From DATARH01 sp050181375 (GTDB lineage Bacteria; Pseudomonadota; Alphaproteobacteria; ATCC43930; CGMCC-115725): DNA of 5,715 nucleotides. The translations under genes were made by a program, and so were the position numbers. Below, in pieces: positions 1 through 5,715 of the stretch. The stretch spans positions 1 to 5,715 of the forward strand of contig JBFXDF010000253.1 of NCBI GenBank assembly GCA_050181375.1. The letters are read 5' to 3'. Positions within the stretch are counted from its first letter, which is position 1. Each line of letters begins with the position of its first letter. The notes below the pieces were generated by a model that was not told the origin of the DNA, ran no database searches, and saw only the letters and a program-made list of their open reading frames with translations.

Positions 1-98
1 CCATATTAACCACGGCTATTCCATCTTACCGTCGCGGGACACATCCGCGATCGCATCGCGCCGATTTCGGTCCGGCGCCAGCAAGCACGTTGCTTCCC

Positions 99-2627
99 AT
101 GCCCAACGACCTGTCCGACTTCCCATTGATGCTCGATGCTTTCGGCCGCGGCGACGCGGTCCCGGTTCCCGATGCCGCGACGACGGACGCCGATATCGAG
201 GCGTTCAAGGCGACCGTGCTCGCCAAGCTGGCAGTGGCGGTCGGCAAGGACGGCGACAGCGCGACCGCGCGCGACTGGTTTGTCGCCACCGCGCTCGCAT
301 TGCGCGACCGGGTCGTCCATCGCTGGCTCGCGGTGGACCGCGCCAACCGCGCCGGCGGCAAAAAGCACGTTTACTATCTCTCGCTCGAATTTCTGATCGG
401 CCGTTTGTTCGCCGATGTGGTCGAGAACCTGCGCCTGACCGAGACGGTCGCCGCCGCGCTCGGCGATCTCGGCGTCGATCTCGACCGGATGCGGCGGGCC
501 GAACCCGACGCGGCGCTCGGCAATGGCGGTCTCGGCCGGCTCGCCGCCTGCCTGATGGAAAGCATGGCGAGCCTCGGCGTACCGGCTTACGGCTACGGCA
601 TCCGCTACGACCACGGGCTGTTCCACCAGGTGTTTCGCGACGGCTGGCAGCAGGAGATCGCCGAGGACTGGCTGTCCTTCGGCAATCCCTGGGAATTCGC
701 GCGGCCGGATGCCGTGTACGATGTCCAGTTCGGCGGCCGGGTCGAGATGCGCGAGGTGGCGCCCGGGCGCGTGCGGCCGGTTTGGCGTCCCGACGAGACC
801 ATCGAGGCGGTTGCCTACGACACGCTGATCGCCGGCTGGCGCGGCAGACATGTCAACCCGCTGCGGCTGTGGTCGGCGCGCGCGGCGGACCCGCTGCGTC
901 TCGAATTGTTCAACGAAGGCGATCATGTCGGTGCGCTGTCCGACCAGGCCCGCGCCGCGGCGATCTCGAAAATTCTCTATCCCAGCGACACCTCCGCCTC
1001 GGGCCGCGAATTGCGCCTGCGGCAGGAGTATTTCTTTGTCTCGGCCTCGCTGCAGGACATCCTGCGCCGCCACCTGCAAACCTACAACGATCTGCCGTCA
1101 TTGCCGGAACACGCGGCGATCCAGCTCAACGATACGCATCCGAGCATCGCGATCGCCGAGATGATGCGGCTGCTGCTCGACGTTTACGGGTTGACGTGGG
1201 ACGCGGCGTGGCACGCCACGGTAAATACGTTCGGCTACACCAACCACACGCTGTTGCCCGAGGCGCTGGAGCGCTGGCCGGTCGAACTGATCGCGCGCGT
1301 CCTGCCGCGCCATCTCGAGATCATCTATCGGATCAACGCGCAGCATCTCGAAGCGGCGCGCGAGCGCATGGCCGGCCCGGTCGACGAGGCGGCGCTCTCC
1401 ATCATCGACGAGGCCGACGGTCGCCACGTTCGGATGGGCCATCTCGCCTTTATCGGGTCGCACCGCGTCAACGGCGTCTCGGCGCTGCACACCAAGCTGC
1501 TGCGCGACACGGTCTTCGCCGATCTGCACCGGCTCTACCCCGAGCGCATTGTCAACAAGACCAACGGCATCACCTTCCGGCGCTGGCTCCATCAGGCAAA
1601 TCCGAGGTTGACCCGGCTGCTGCGCGAAACCTGCGGCGACAGGGTTCTCGACACCACGGTTTTCGATGGTGGGGCGGCCCTGTCGCTGCTTGCCGAGCGG
1701 GCCGACGATCCGGCGGTCATCGAACGGCTCGCGGCCGTCAAGCGCGCCAATAAGATCGCGCTGAGCCGTTTCGTCTTTGAGCACACCGGCGCGCCGCTCG
1801 ACCCCGACGCGCTGTTCGATGTCCATATCAAGCGCATCCACGAATACAAGCGGCAGCTGTTGAACCTGCTCGACACGGTAGCGCGCTATCACGCGATCCG
1901 CGCCGACCCGGACGGGCCGTGGACGCCGCGGGTAAAAATCTTCGCCGGCAAGGCCGCCCCCGGCTATTTCCAGGCCAAGATGATCGTCAAGCTGGCCAAC
2001 GACATCGCCGCCGTCATCAACCGCGATAAGCTGACCCGCGATCTGCTGCGCCTGGTATTCTTGCCGAACTACAATGTCAGCCTAGCGGAAGTCATCATCC
2101 CGGCCGCCGACCTGTCGGAGCAGATTTCGACCGCCGGCATGGAAGCCTCCGGTACCGGCAACATGAAGCTGGCGCTGAACGGCGCTTTGACGATCGGCAC
2201 GCTCGACGGCGCCAATGTCGAAATCCGCGAGCATGTCGGGGCGGAAAACATCTTCATCTTCGGGCTGAAGGCCGACGAGGTTCAGGCGCGGGCGCGGCGC
2301 GGCCTCGACGCCGGCGACGCGATCGCCGCCTCGCCCGAACTCGCCGCGGCGCTCGACGCGATCGGCGGCGGCGACTTCTCGCCCGACGACCCCGGCCGTT
2401 TCCGCCACATCGCCGACCGCATCCGCTACATCGACCCGTACATGATCGCGGCCGACTTCGCCGCCTACCGCACCGCGCAGGCCGAGGTCGAGACGCTGTG
2501 GGCGCAGCCGCAAGCATGGGGCCGCGCCGCCGCGCTCAACATCGCCCGCATCGGGTGGTTCTCCTCCGACCGCACCATCGCCGAATACGCCGCCGACATC
2601 TGGAACGTCCCGGTCGCCCACCGCTGA
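99..2627 (+). CDS. glgP: Glycogen/starch/alpha-glucan phosphorylase
   Basis: This enzyme removes glucose from the non-reducing ends of alpha-1,4-glucans by phosphorolysis, giving glucose-1-phosphate in the cytoplasm (GT35 family, pyridoxal-phosphate dependent). The product is 842 residues from the ATG at 99, full length for the family. Visible motifs in order are YYLSLEFLIGR (about 92-102), LGNGGLGRLAAC (about 140-151), QLNDTHPSIAIAEM (from 342), HIKRIHEYKRQLLN (576-589) and EASGTGNMK (682-690), followed by DGANVEI (703-709). Lys690 should carry PLP. Arg579 and Lys584 correspond to the phosphate-site Arg569 and Lys574 of rabbit muscle phosphorylase (from memory). I see no frameshift or missing core motif. 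The start is uncertain: the frame also has a TTG at 90, and neither site has a Shine-Dalgarno sequence. No other glycogen gene is in the window, so any glg operon would lie to the left. The substrate could also be maltodextrin, as in MalP. Confidence 0.97.
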   Translation: MPNDLSDFPLMLDAFGRGDAVPVPDAATTDADIEAFKATVLAKLAVAVGKDGDSATARDWFVATALALRDRVVHRWLAVDRANRAGGKKHVYYLSLEFLIGRLFADVVENLRLTETVAAALGDLGVDLDRMRRAEPDAALGNGGLGRLAACLMESMASLGVPAYGYGIRYDHGLFHQVFRDGWQQEIAEDWLSFGNPWEFARPDAVYDVQFGGRVEMREVAPGRVRPVWRPDETIEAVAYDTLIAGWRGRHVNPLRLWSARAADPLRLELFNEGDHVGALSDQARAAAISKILYPSDTSASGRELRLRQEYFFVSASLQDILRRHLQTYNDLPSLPEHAAIQLNDTHPSIAIAEMMRLLLDVYGLTWDAAWHATVNTFGYTNHTLLPEALERWPVELIARVLPRHLEIIYRINAQHLEAARERMAGPVDEAALSIIDEADGRHVRMGHLAFIGSHRVNGVSALHTKLLRDTVFADLHRLYPERIVNKTNGITFRRWLHQANPRLTRLLRETCGDRVLDTTVFDGGAALSLLAERADDPAVIERLAAVKRANKIALSRFVFEHTGAPLDPDALFDVHIKRIHEYKRQLLNLLDTVARYHAIRADPDGPWTPRVKIFAGKAAPGYFQAKMIVKLANDIAAVINRDKLTRDLLRLVFLPNYNVSLAEVIIPAADLSEQISTAGMEASGTGNMKLALNGALTIGTLDGANVEIREHVGAENIFIFGLKADEVQARARRGLDAGDAIAASPELAAALDAIGGGDFSPDDPGRFRHIADRIRYIDPYMIAADFAAYRTAQAEVETLWAQPQAWGRAAALNIARIGWFSSDRTIAEYAADIWNVPVAHR

Positions 2628-2628
2628 C

Positions 2629-2644
2629 GCGCGGCCCGCCGCGC
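2629..2644. terminator. GC hairpin in the glgP / lipid kinase convergent gap
   Basis: A perfect 6-bp stem (GCGCGG / CCGCGC) with the loop CCCG fills the 17 bases between the glgP stop (2625-2627) and the stop of the opposing lipid kinase gene (2645-2647). The position suits a bidirectional terminator. Neither side has a T tract, so classic intrinsic termination is doubtful, and in such GC-rich DNA a short stem could be chance. Confidence 0.4.
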
Positions 2645-3568
2645 TCAGCCCGGGATCAGAAACCGTATCGGCTCGGCGGCCGAGGTCAGCGTGATCGGCG
2701 CGTCGAGATCCCAGCCGGGTTCCTCGGCGGCGGTGTGCACATCGCCGTCGATCCGAACCCGCTGAAACCGCCCGGCAATCGTCGCCCGCGCCGCCCTGCG
2801 CATGATGACCGGCGGCGGCTCGCCTTGGCGCGGGGCGATGATCCACGCCGCGAGGGATCGTCTCTCGGCAACCGTGTCGCGGATAAAGCTGACCGCGAAG
2901 TGACGGCCGCTCGGGTTCGCCGTCGGGGCGAGGTTCAGATTTGGTCCGACGAGCGGAATCGCCGCGATCTCGAGGACGGCAAAACGCTCGCATATCGTTT
3001 CGCCGTCGTCGATGGTCAGTTCGAGCAGCTCGGGGTCGTCGGTCATCACCTCGCGAGCGTAGCCGCGGCAGGCGGCTTCGTGGTCGACCGTGTCGGGCAG
3101 GTCGGCGATCGCCTCCTCGATCGCGCCGAACCCCAAGCCTTCGACCAGGCGGCGACGGCCCCACGGGCCCTCGCAATCGATCGGATAAAACGGCCGGGCC
3201 GCGCCGCCGCGCCAGCCGGCGACCAGCCCTTCGATGTCCCCGCCCAGACCGAGCGAGGCCGCGATGTTGTTGGCGGTGCCGAGCGGCAGGATCGCGATCG
3301 GCGGCCCGTCGGGACGCGCCCGCGCGGCGACCTGCGCGACGGTGCCGTCGCCGCCCGCCACCACGATCAGCGCGGCCGCGCTGTCGAGCGCCGCGTCGAT
3401 CGCGGCGTTCTTGTGGTGGTGGTACTCGACCTCGTACCCGGCGCGCGACAGCACATCGAGCAGCCAGTCGCGGCCGTGCGACGCATCGCCGGCCGCCGCG
3501 TTATGGATCAGCGCCACGCGCGTTTTCGTCCCGAACATGATCGATAAACAATCGCCGGGCGCCGGCAT
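2645..3568 (-). CDS. Diacylglycerol kinase family lipid kinase (YegS/BmrU-like)
   Basis: This is a probable ATP-dependent lipid kinase of the DAGK catalytic-domain family, whose members phosphorylate diacylglycerol, phosphatidylglycerol or sphingoid lipids at the inner face of the membrane. The 307-residue length is typical of the soluble bacterial proteins. The nucleotide-binding N-terminal domain runs from about residue 16 to 135, with an IHNAAAG strand-loop (21-27), the GGDGT signature (72-76) and LPLGTANN (94-101), where the family more often has GTAND. The C-terminal beta domain includes LNLAPTANPSG (211-221) and RIDGD (272-276), the usual site of the catalytic DG(E/D) motif. I see no membrane segment or signal peptide. 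A second ATG at codon 11 (3538) begins MFGTKTRVALIHN, which looks like a normal family N-terminus, so the protein may be 297 residues. The lipid substrate cannot be read from the sequence. The gene is divergent from the STAS-GPP34 pair. Confidence 0.9.
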   Translation of the reverse strand: MPAPGDCLSIMFGTKTRVALIHNAAAGDASHGRDWLLDVLSRAGYEVEYHHHKNAAIDAALDSAAALIVVAGGDGTVAQVAARARPDGPPIAILPLGTANNIAASLGLGGDIEGLVAGWRGGAARPFYPIDCEGPWGRRRLVEGLGFGAIEEAIADLPDTVDHEAACRGYAREVMTDDPELLELTIDDGETICERFAVLEIAAIPLVGPNLNLAPTANPSGRHFAVSFIRDTVAERRSLAAWIIAPRQGEPPPVIMRRAARATIAGRFQRVRIDGDVHTAAEEPGWDLDAPITLTSAAEPIRFLIPG

Positions 3569-3614
3569 CGCATCCGCTTCAAACCGGGGCGCTACCGGCC
3601 GAGCGATGCCGTTG

Positions 3615-3644
3615 TTGACGGTAGGTTCAGCCGCGTGCTACGAG
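3615..3644 (+). promoter_or_regulatory. Candidate promoter for the STAS-GPP34 pair
   Basis: TTGACGG at 3615-3621 is followed after 15 bases by GCTACGAG at 3637-3644. This resembles the housekeeping promoter pattern described for Caulobacter (TTGACGS, a spacer of 10-14, GCTANAWC; from memory). The -35 part matches fully. The -10 part matches the GCTA core but not every later position, and the spacer is one base long. It lies in the divergent intergenic region, upstream of the ATG at 3677. Confidence 0.45.
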
Positions 3645-3659
3645 GCCTCAAGCCACACC

Positions 3660-3665
3660 GGGAGG
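3660..3665 (+). promoter_or_regulatory. Ribosome binding site of the STAS gene
   Basis: GGGAGG is a good Shine-Dalgarno match, 11 bases before the ATG at 3677. It fixes that ATG as the start, and the protein then begins at the normal first strand of a STAS domain. Confidence 0.75.
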
Positions 3666-3676
3666 CGTAATCCGCG

Positions 3677-4012
3677 ATGGAATTTGCCCATGAAAGCGCG
3701 GGCGACGTCGTGGTCGCGAAACTCGCCGGCCGCCTCGACAGCCAGTCGGCCCCGTCCGCCGAGGAGCAGCTGACGCGTCTTGTTGAAAGCGACACGCCGC
3801 GTCTCGCGATCGATCTGACCAACCTCGATTATATCAGCAGCGCCGGACTGCGCGTCCTCCTGCTCGTCGCGAGAAAGGTGCAGCAGGCGCACGGCAAGCT
3901 GGCGTTGTTCGGGCTTGCCCCCGGGGTGCGCGAGGTATTCTCGATCAGCGGGTTCGACACGATTTTCACGGTTCGGGACGACGCGGCGGCGGCAATCGCC
4001 GCGGTTCGTTGA
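3677..4012 (+). CDS. STAS-domain protein (anti-sigma factor antagonist type)
   Basis: This is a 111-residue single-domain STAS protein of the SpoIIAA/RsbV type, the usual size for a stand-alone member. Such proteins are cytoplasmic switches. Unphosphorylated, they bind a partner (classically an anti-sigma kinase), and phosphorylation of a conserved serine releases them. The key segment is LDYISSAGLRVLL (50-62). Ser55, the second serine, aligns with the phosphorylated Ser58 of B. subtilis SpoIIAA. The C-terminal part, LFGLAPGVREVFSISGF (77-93), is also typical. There is no signal peptide or membrane segment. The start is supported by the GGGAGG upstream. The stop codon overlaps the ribosome binding site of the next gene, so the two are probably co-transcribed and translationally coupled. 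No HPK (RsbW-like) kinase, PP2C phosphatase or sigma factor is present in the window, so its partner is unknown and it may not act on a sigma factor at all. Confidence 0.92.
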   Translation: MEFAHESAGDVVVAKLAGRLDSQSAPSAEEQLTRLVESDTPRLAIDLTNLDYISSAGLRVLLLVARKVQQAHGKLALFGLAPGVREVFSISGFDTIFTVRDDAAAAIAAVR

Positions 4013-4014
4013 GG
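4011..4014 (+). promoter_or_regulatory. Ribosome binding site of the GPP34 gene, overlapping the STAS stop
   Basis: GAGG lies 8 bases before the ATG at 4023 and overlaps the TGA (4010-4012) that ends the STAS gene. It supports the ATG at 4023 over starts further upstream in the same frame, and it suggests translational coupling. Confidence 0.65.
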
Positions 4015-4022
4015 CTTCGGCA

Positions 4023-4670
4023 ATGCTCGGATTTGTCGAGGAAATCGTGCTTCTCCAGCTCGACGAGCACGGCAAGCTTGTCGAGTTGCCGCTGTCGGCC
4101 GCCGATGTCGTGCTCGCCGGCGCCGCGTTGATGGAGCTGGCGCTGCGCAGCAAGGTGGATACCGACCTGAACCGTTTCTTTGTCGTCGATCGCGAGCCGA
4201 CCGGCGACGAGATACTCGATGACGCTCTGAGCGCGCTCGTGTCGGACGGAAACGAGGCGACGACGAGCGCCGCGATCGAGCTGATCGCGCTGAACGCCGG
4301 CCGATACCGCGACGTCGCGCTGAAGCGGCTTGTCGAAAAAGGCGTGCTGCGCGAGGAGGAAGGCCGGTTCCTCTGGGTCTTCCACACGCGGCGGTACCCG
4401 GTAATCGACGACACCGAACAGCGCGAGGTCAGGACGCGGTTGCGACAGCTGATCCTGACCGACGAGATCCCGGACCCGCGCGATGTCGTCCTGCTCTGCC
4501 TGATCGACGCGTGCGGGTTGCTTGGGCTGGTCCTGAGCCTCGACGAGATCGCCGCTCGCCGGGAGCGGATCGAACAGCTCGCGCGTCTCGACCTGATCGG
4601 TCAGGCGATGACGAAGGCGGTCGGCGAAATCCGCTTTATCATCCAATACGCATCCGCCCCGATTCACTGA
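4023..4670 (+). CDS. GPP34 family protein (bacterial GOLPH3/Vps74 homologue)
   Basis: This 215-residue protein belongs to the GPP34 family. Its eukaryotic members, GOLPH3 and yeast Vps74, bind phosphatidylinositol 4-phosphate on Golgi membranes and help retain glycosyltransferases. The role of bacterial members is not established as far as I know. Matches to the family run the whole length: EEIVLLQL (6-13), MELALRSKV (37-45), PTGDEILDDAL (59-69), LKRLVEKGVL (100-109), the hairpin region EGRFLWVFHTRRYPVIDD (113-130), and a helical segment with RDVVLLCLIDACGLL (153-167). The protein is mostly alpha-helical by composition, without a signal peptide, and should be cytosolic or peripheral to the membrane. 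The open frame extends upstream into the STAS gene, but the GAGG ribosome site and family alignment place the start at 4023. It follows the STAS gene by 10 bases. A strong hairpin just after its stop probably ends the transcript. Confidence 0.9.
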   Translation: MLGFVEEIVLLQLDEHGKLVELPLSAADVVLAGAALMELALRSKVDTDLNRFFVVDREPTGDEILDDALSALVSDGNEATTSAAIELIALNAGRYRDVALKRLVEKGVLREEEGRFLWVFHTRRYPVIDDTEQREVRTRLRQLILTDEIPDPRDVVLLCLIDACGLLGLVLSLDEIAARRERIEQLARLDLIGQAMTKAVGEIRFIIQYASAPIH

Positions 4671-4673
4671 CTT

Positions 4674-4700
4674 CGGCGTCCGGGCGCCATCCCGGCGCCG
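4674..4700. terminator. Strong bulged GC hairpin between convergent genes
   Basis: CGGCG (4674-4678), a bulged T (4679) and CCGGG (4680-4684) pair with CCCGG CGCCG (4691-4700) around the six-base loop CGCCAT. That makes 10 GC pairs with one bulge. It starts three bases after the GPP34 stop and ends just before the stop of the opposing methyltransferase gene (4706-4708). The position suits a bidirectional terminator or an mRNA 3'-end protector. No T tract follows on either strand. Confidence 0.55.
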
Positions 4701-4705
4701 CCGCC

Positions 4706-5715
4706 CTAGCGCGTATCGCGCGTGTCCTCGCGCCAGTTCAGCAAGCCTCTCTCAAAGAACCGGGCAAAGTCGCGCAAGGACTCCTCGCGCGCGTGCGGCG
4801 GTTGCCGCCGGCTCAGCAGCTCCGCAATATCACCCACGGTGCGCTTGCCATCGACAAGCATCAGGGCGCGGGCGGCCCTGCCGCCGATCTGCCAGCTTTC
4901 GCTTCGCCCGCTGACGCGTTCGTGCTGAAAGAGGATCGTGGCCTCTTCTGCTGCTTCCAGCGGATGCGTGATATGCGCGCCGGGGAAATGCCGCGGAATT
5001 ACCGCCGCGACATCGTCCGGCTTGGGCGGTATCTCGCGGAGCCGTTTCGCCGGCCGCCCCGCCTTCCGCGTCGTGGTCAGGTAGCACATGGCGTTGCGGA
5101 AGCTGACCGCGGGACAGAGGCTCGTTATATCGAGATTCGTGCCGCGCTGCTCCTCGGCCTCGATTACCTCAAACCCGGCCGCGTCGAAAAAGGCCGCGCC
5201 TTCGGCCCGGTCGAAGCGCCATCGCGCCTTCAGATCGTTACCGGAGGGTCCGTAATTGATCCAGACCCCGTTCTCGCAAAGGATGCGGCTGACCTCGCCG
5301 GCGAGAGCGAGCGGATCGGGCAGTATGTCCGTCAGAAACACCGTCACGACGCAATCGACCGCCCCATCGGGAAAGGCCGTGTCGAGAACATCGATCGCCG
5401 CGAGTTCGACAGCCGGCTGGCCCGGCCGGCGGTCGCTCGGGCACAGCGTGACACGGCCCGCCTCGTTCAGTACCCGAGGCAGCGGGATTTCCAGGCTGAT
5501 CCCGTCGAGCAGCCGGCGGGCCGCGGCGAGGATCGGGAGCGTCAGGTCAACCCCCGCGACGCGCGCAAAACCGGGCGGTAATTCGGCAAGCAACCCGGCG
5601 GCGCCGCTGCCGGCAAAAACGATCGACTTGCCGGTTGGATCGGGAAACGCGCGCCGCAGCGCCGCGCCGATCCGGACACTCGTGTCCCGCAGCTCGGGCG
5701 CGCCGCTCCAGTCGC
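4706..5715 (-). CDS. SAM-dependent methyltransferase, N2227/carnosine N-methyltransferase-like, with C-terminal PqqD-like domain (5' partial)
   Basis: The C-terminal 335 residues of a class I methyltransferase run off the right edge. The frame is open to the edge and contains no ATG in its last 40 codons. A TTG at 5593 is not a credible start because it would cut the SAM-binding motif. Counting from the first complete codon, the visible order is DWSGAPELRD (1-10), SAM motif I IVFAGSGAAGLLAEL (31-45), an acidic motif GVDLT (54-58), FPDGAVDCVVTVF (114-126), GVWINYGPSGN (149-159) and a variable region to about 260. This DWS - glycine loop - WINYGP order is that of the N2227 family, which includes carnosine N-methyltransferase. 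The tail from about 260 to 335 contains SWQIGGRAARALMLVDGKR and TVGDIAELL, resembling the PqqD-like winged-helix fold that often binds peptides. The methyl acceptor is unknown, and carnosine itself is unlikely in a bacterium. The gene ends in TAG at 4706-4708. Confidence 0.85.
   Translation of the reverse strand, partial: DWSGAPELRDTSVRIGAALRRAFPDPTGKSIVFAGSGAAGLLAELPPGFARVAGVDLTLPILAAARRLLDGISLEIPLPRVLNEAGRVTLCPSDRRPGQPAVELAAIDVLDTAFPDGAVDCVVTVFLTDILPDPLALAGEVSRILCENGVWINYGPSGNDLKARWRFDRAEGAAFFDAAGFEVIEAEEQRGTNLDITSLCPAVSFRNAMCYLTTTRKAGRPAKRLREIPPKPDDVAAVIPRHFPGAHITHPLEAAEEATILFQHERVSGRSESWQIGGRAARALMLVDGKRTVGDIAELLSRRQPPHAREESLRDFARFFERGLLNWREDTRDTR

Noticed and set aside
47..54. GCGATCGC palindrome upstream of glgP
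   Set aside because: A single 8-base palindrome is common in GC-rich DNA, and no second copy or known operator context is visible.
6..1079. A 357-codon open frame on the minus strand opposite glgP
   Set aside because: Its translation is rich in Arg, Gly, Ala and Asp with no recognisable domain, and the plus strand here encodes an unmistakable phosphorylase. Long antisense frames are expected in GC-rich coding DNA.
2082..3176. A 364-codon minus-strand open frame spanning the end of glgP and part of the lipid kinase
   Set aside because: It crosses the convergent junction and overlaps two well-supported genes. The translation is Arg/Gly/Pro-rich and low in complexity, without motifs.
2498..3547. 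A 349-codon plus-strand open frame opposite the lipid kinase
   Set aside because: It is the antisense of a gene with clear GGDGT and GTAN motifs, and its own translation has no family features.
3677..4012. Calling the STAS gene rsbV or spoIIAA
   Set aside because: No cognate anti-sigma kinase, phosphatase or sigma factor is nearby, and its coupling to GPP34 points to a possibly different role, so no symbol is given.
3638..4667. Minus-strand open frames opposite the STAS and GPP34 genes
   Set aside because: Their compositions are Ser/Arg-rich or charge-rich with no domain, while both plus-strand genes match known families over their full lengths with ribosome sites.
4511..5581. A 356-codon plus-strand open frame opposite the methyltransferase
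   Set aside because: It overlaps the GPP34 3' end and the methyltransferase in a frame with no recognisable motifs. The minus strand carries a SAM-binding loop and family-specific motifs.
5591..5593. TTG as the start codon of the methyltransferase
   Set aside because: The frame stays open to the right edge, and the 40 upstream codons encode the DWS motif and most of the SAM-binding glycine loop, so the true start lies outside the window.

Overview
The window comes from a strongly G+C-rich bacterial chromosome. The codons favour G or C in third position, and the protein sequences look proteobacterial. An alphaproteobacterium is my best guess, from the style of the glycogen phosphorylase and a Caulobacter-like promoter sequence, but nothing here proves it. 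Gene density is high. I see no rRNA, tRNA, CRISPR array, insertion sequence or phage gene.

Layout, left to right: (1) positions 99-2627 (+), a complete glycogen phosphorylase. (2) Positions 2645-3568 (-), a diacylglycerol-kinase-family lipid kinase. It converges on glgP, and a 6-bp GC hairpin fills the 17-base gap. (3) A divergent intergenic region at 3569-3676 with a plausible promoter for the rightward genes. (4) Positions 3677-4012 (+), a single-domain STAS protein of the anti-sigma-factor-antagonist type. It is followed after 10 bases by (5) 4023-4670 (+), a bacterial GPP34 (GOLPH3/Vps74-like) protein. (6) A convergent 35-base gap with a strong bulged hairpin. (7) 4706 to beyond the right edge (-), a class I SAM-dependent methyltransferase of the N2227/carnosine-N-methyltransferase type with a C-terminal PqqD-like domain. 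Its 5' end is outside the window.

Glycogen phosphorylase is ordinary carbon-storage metabolism and is probably independent of the rest. The most interesting unit is the STAS-GPP34 pair. A phosphorylatable switch-type protein is tightly coupled to a homologue of a eukaryotic Golgi phosphoinositide-binding adaptor, and the pair is divergent from a lipid kinase. A membrane-lipid-related, STAS-controlled function is a reasonable hypothesis, but it rests on family membership and gene order. No partner kinase or phosphatase for the STAS protein lies in the window.
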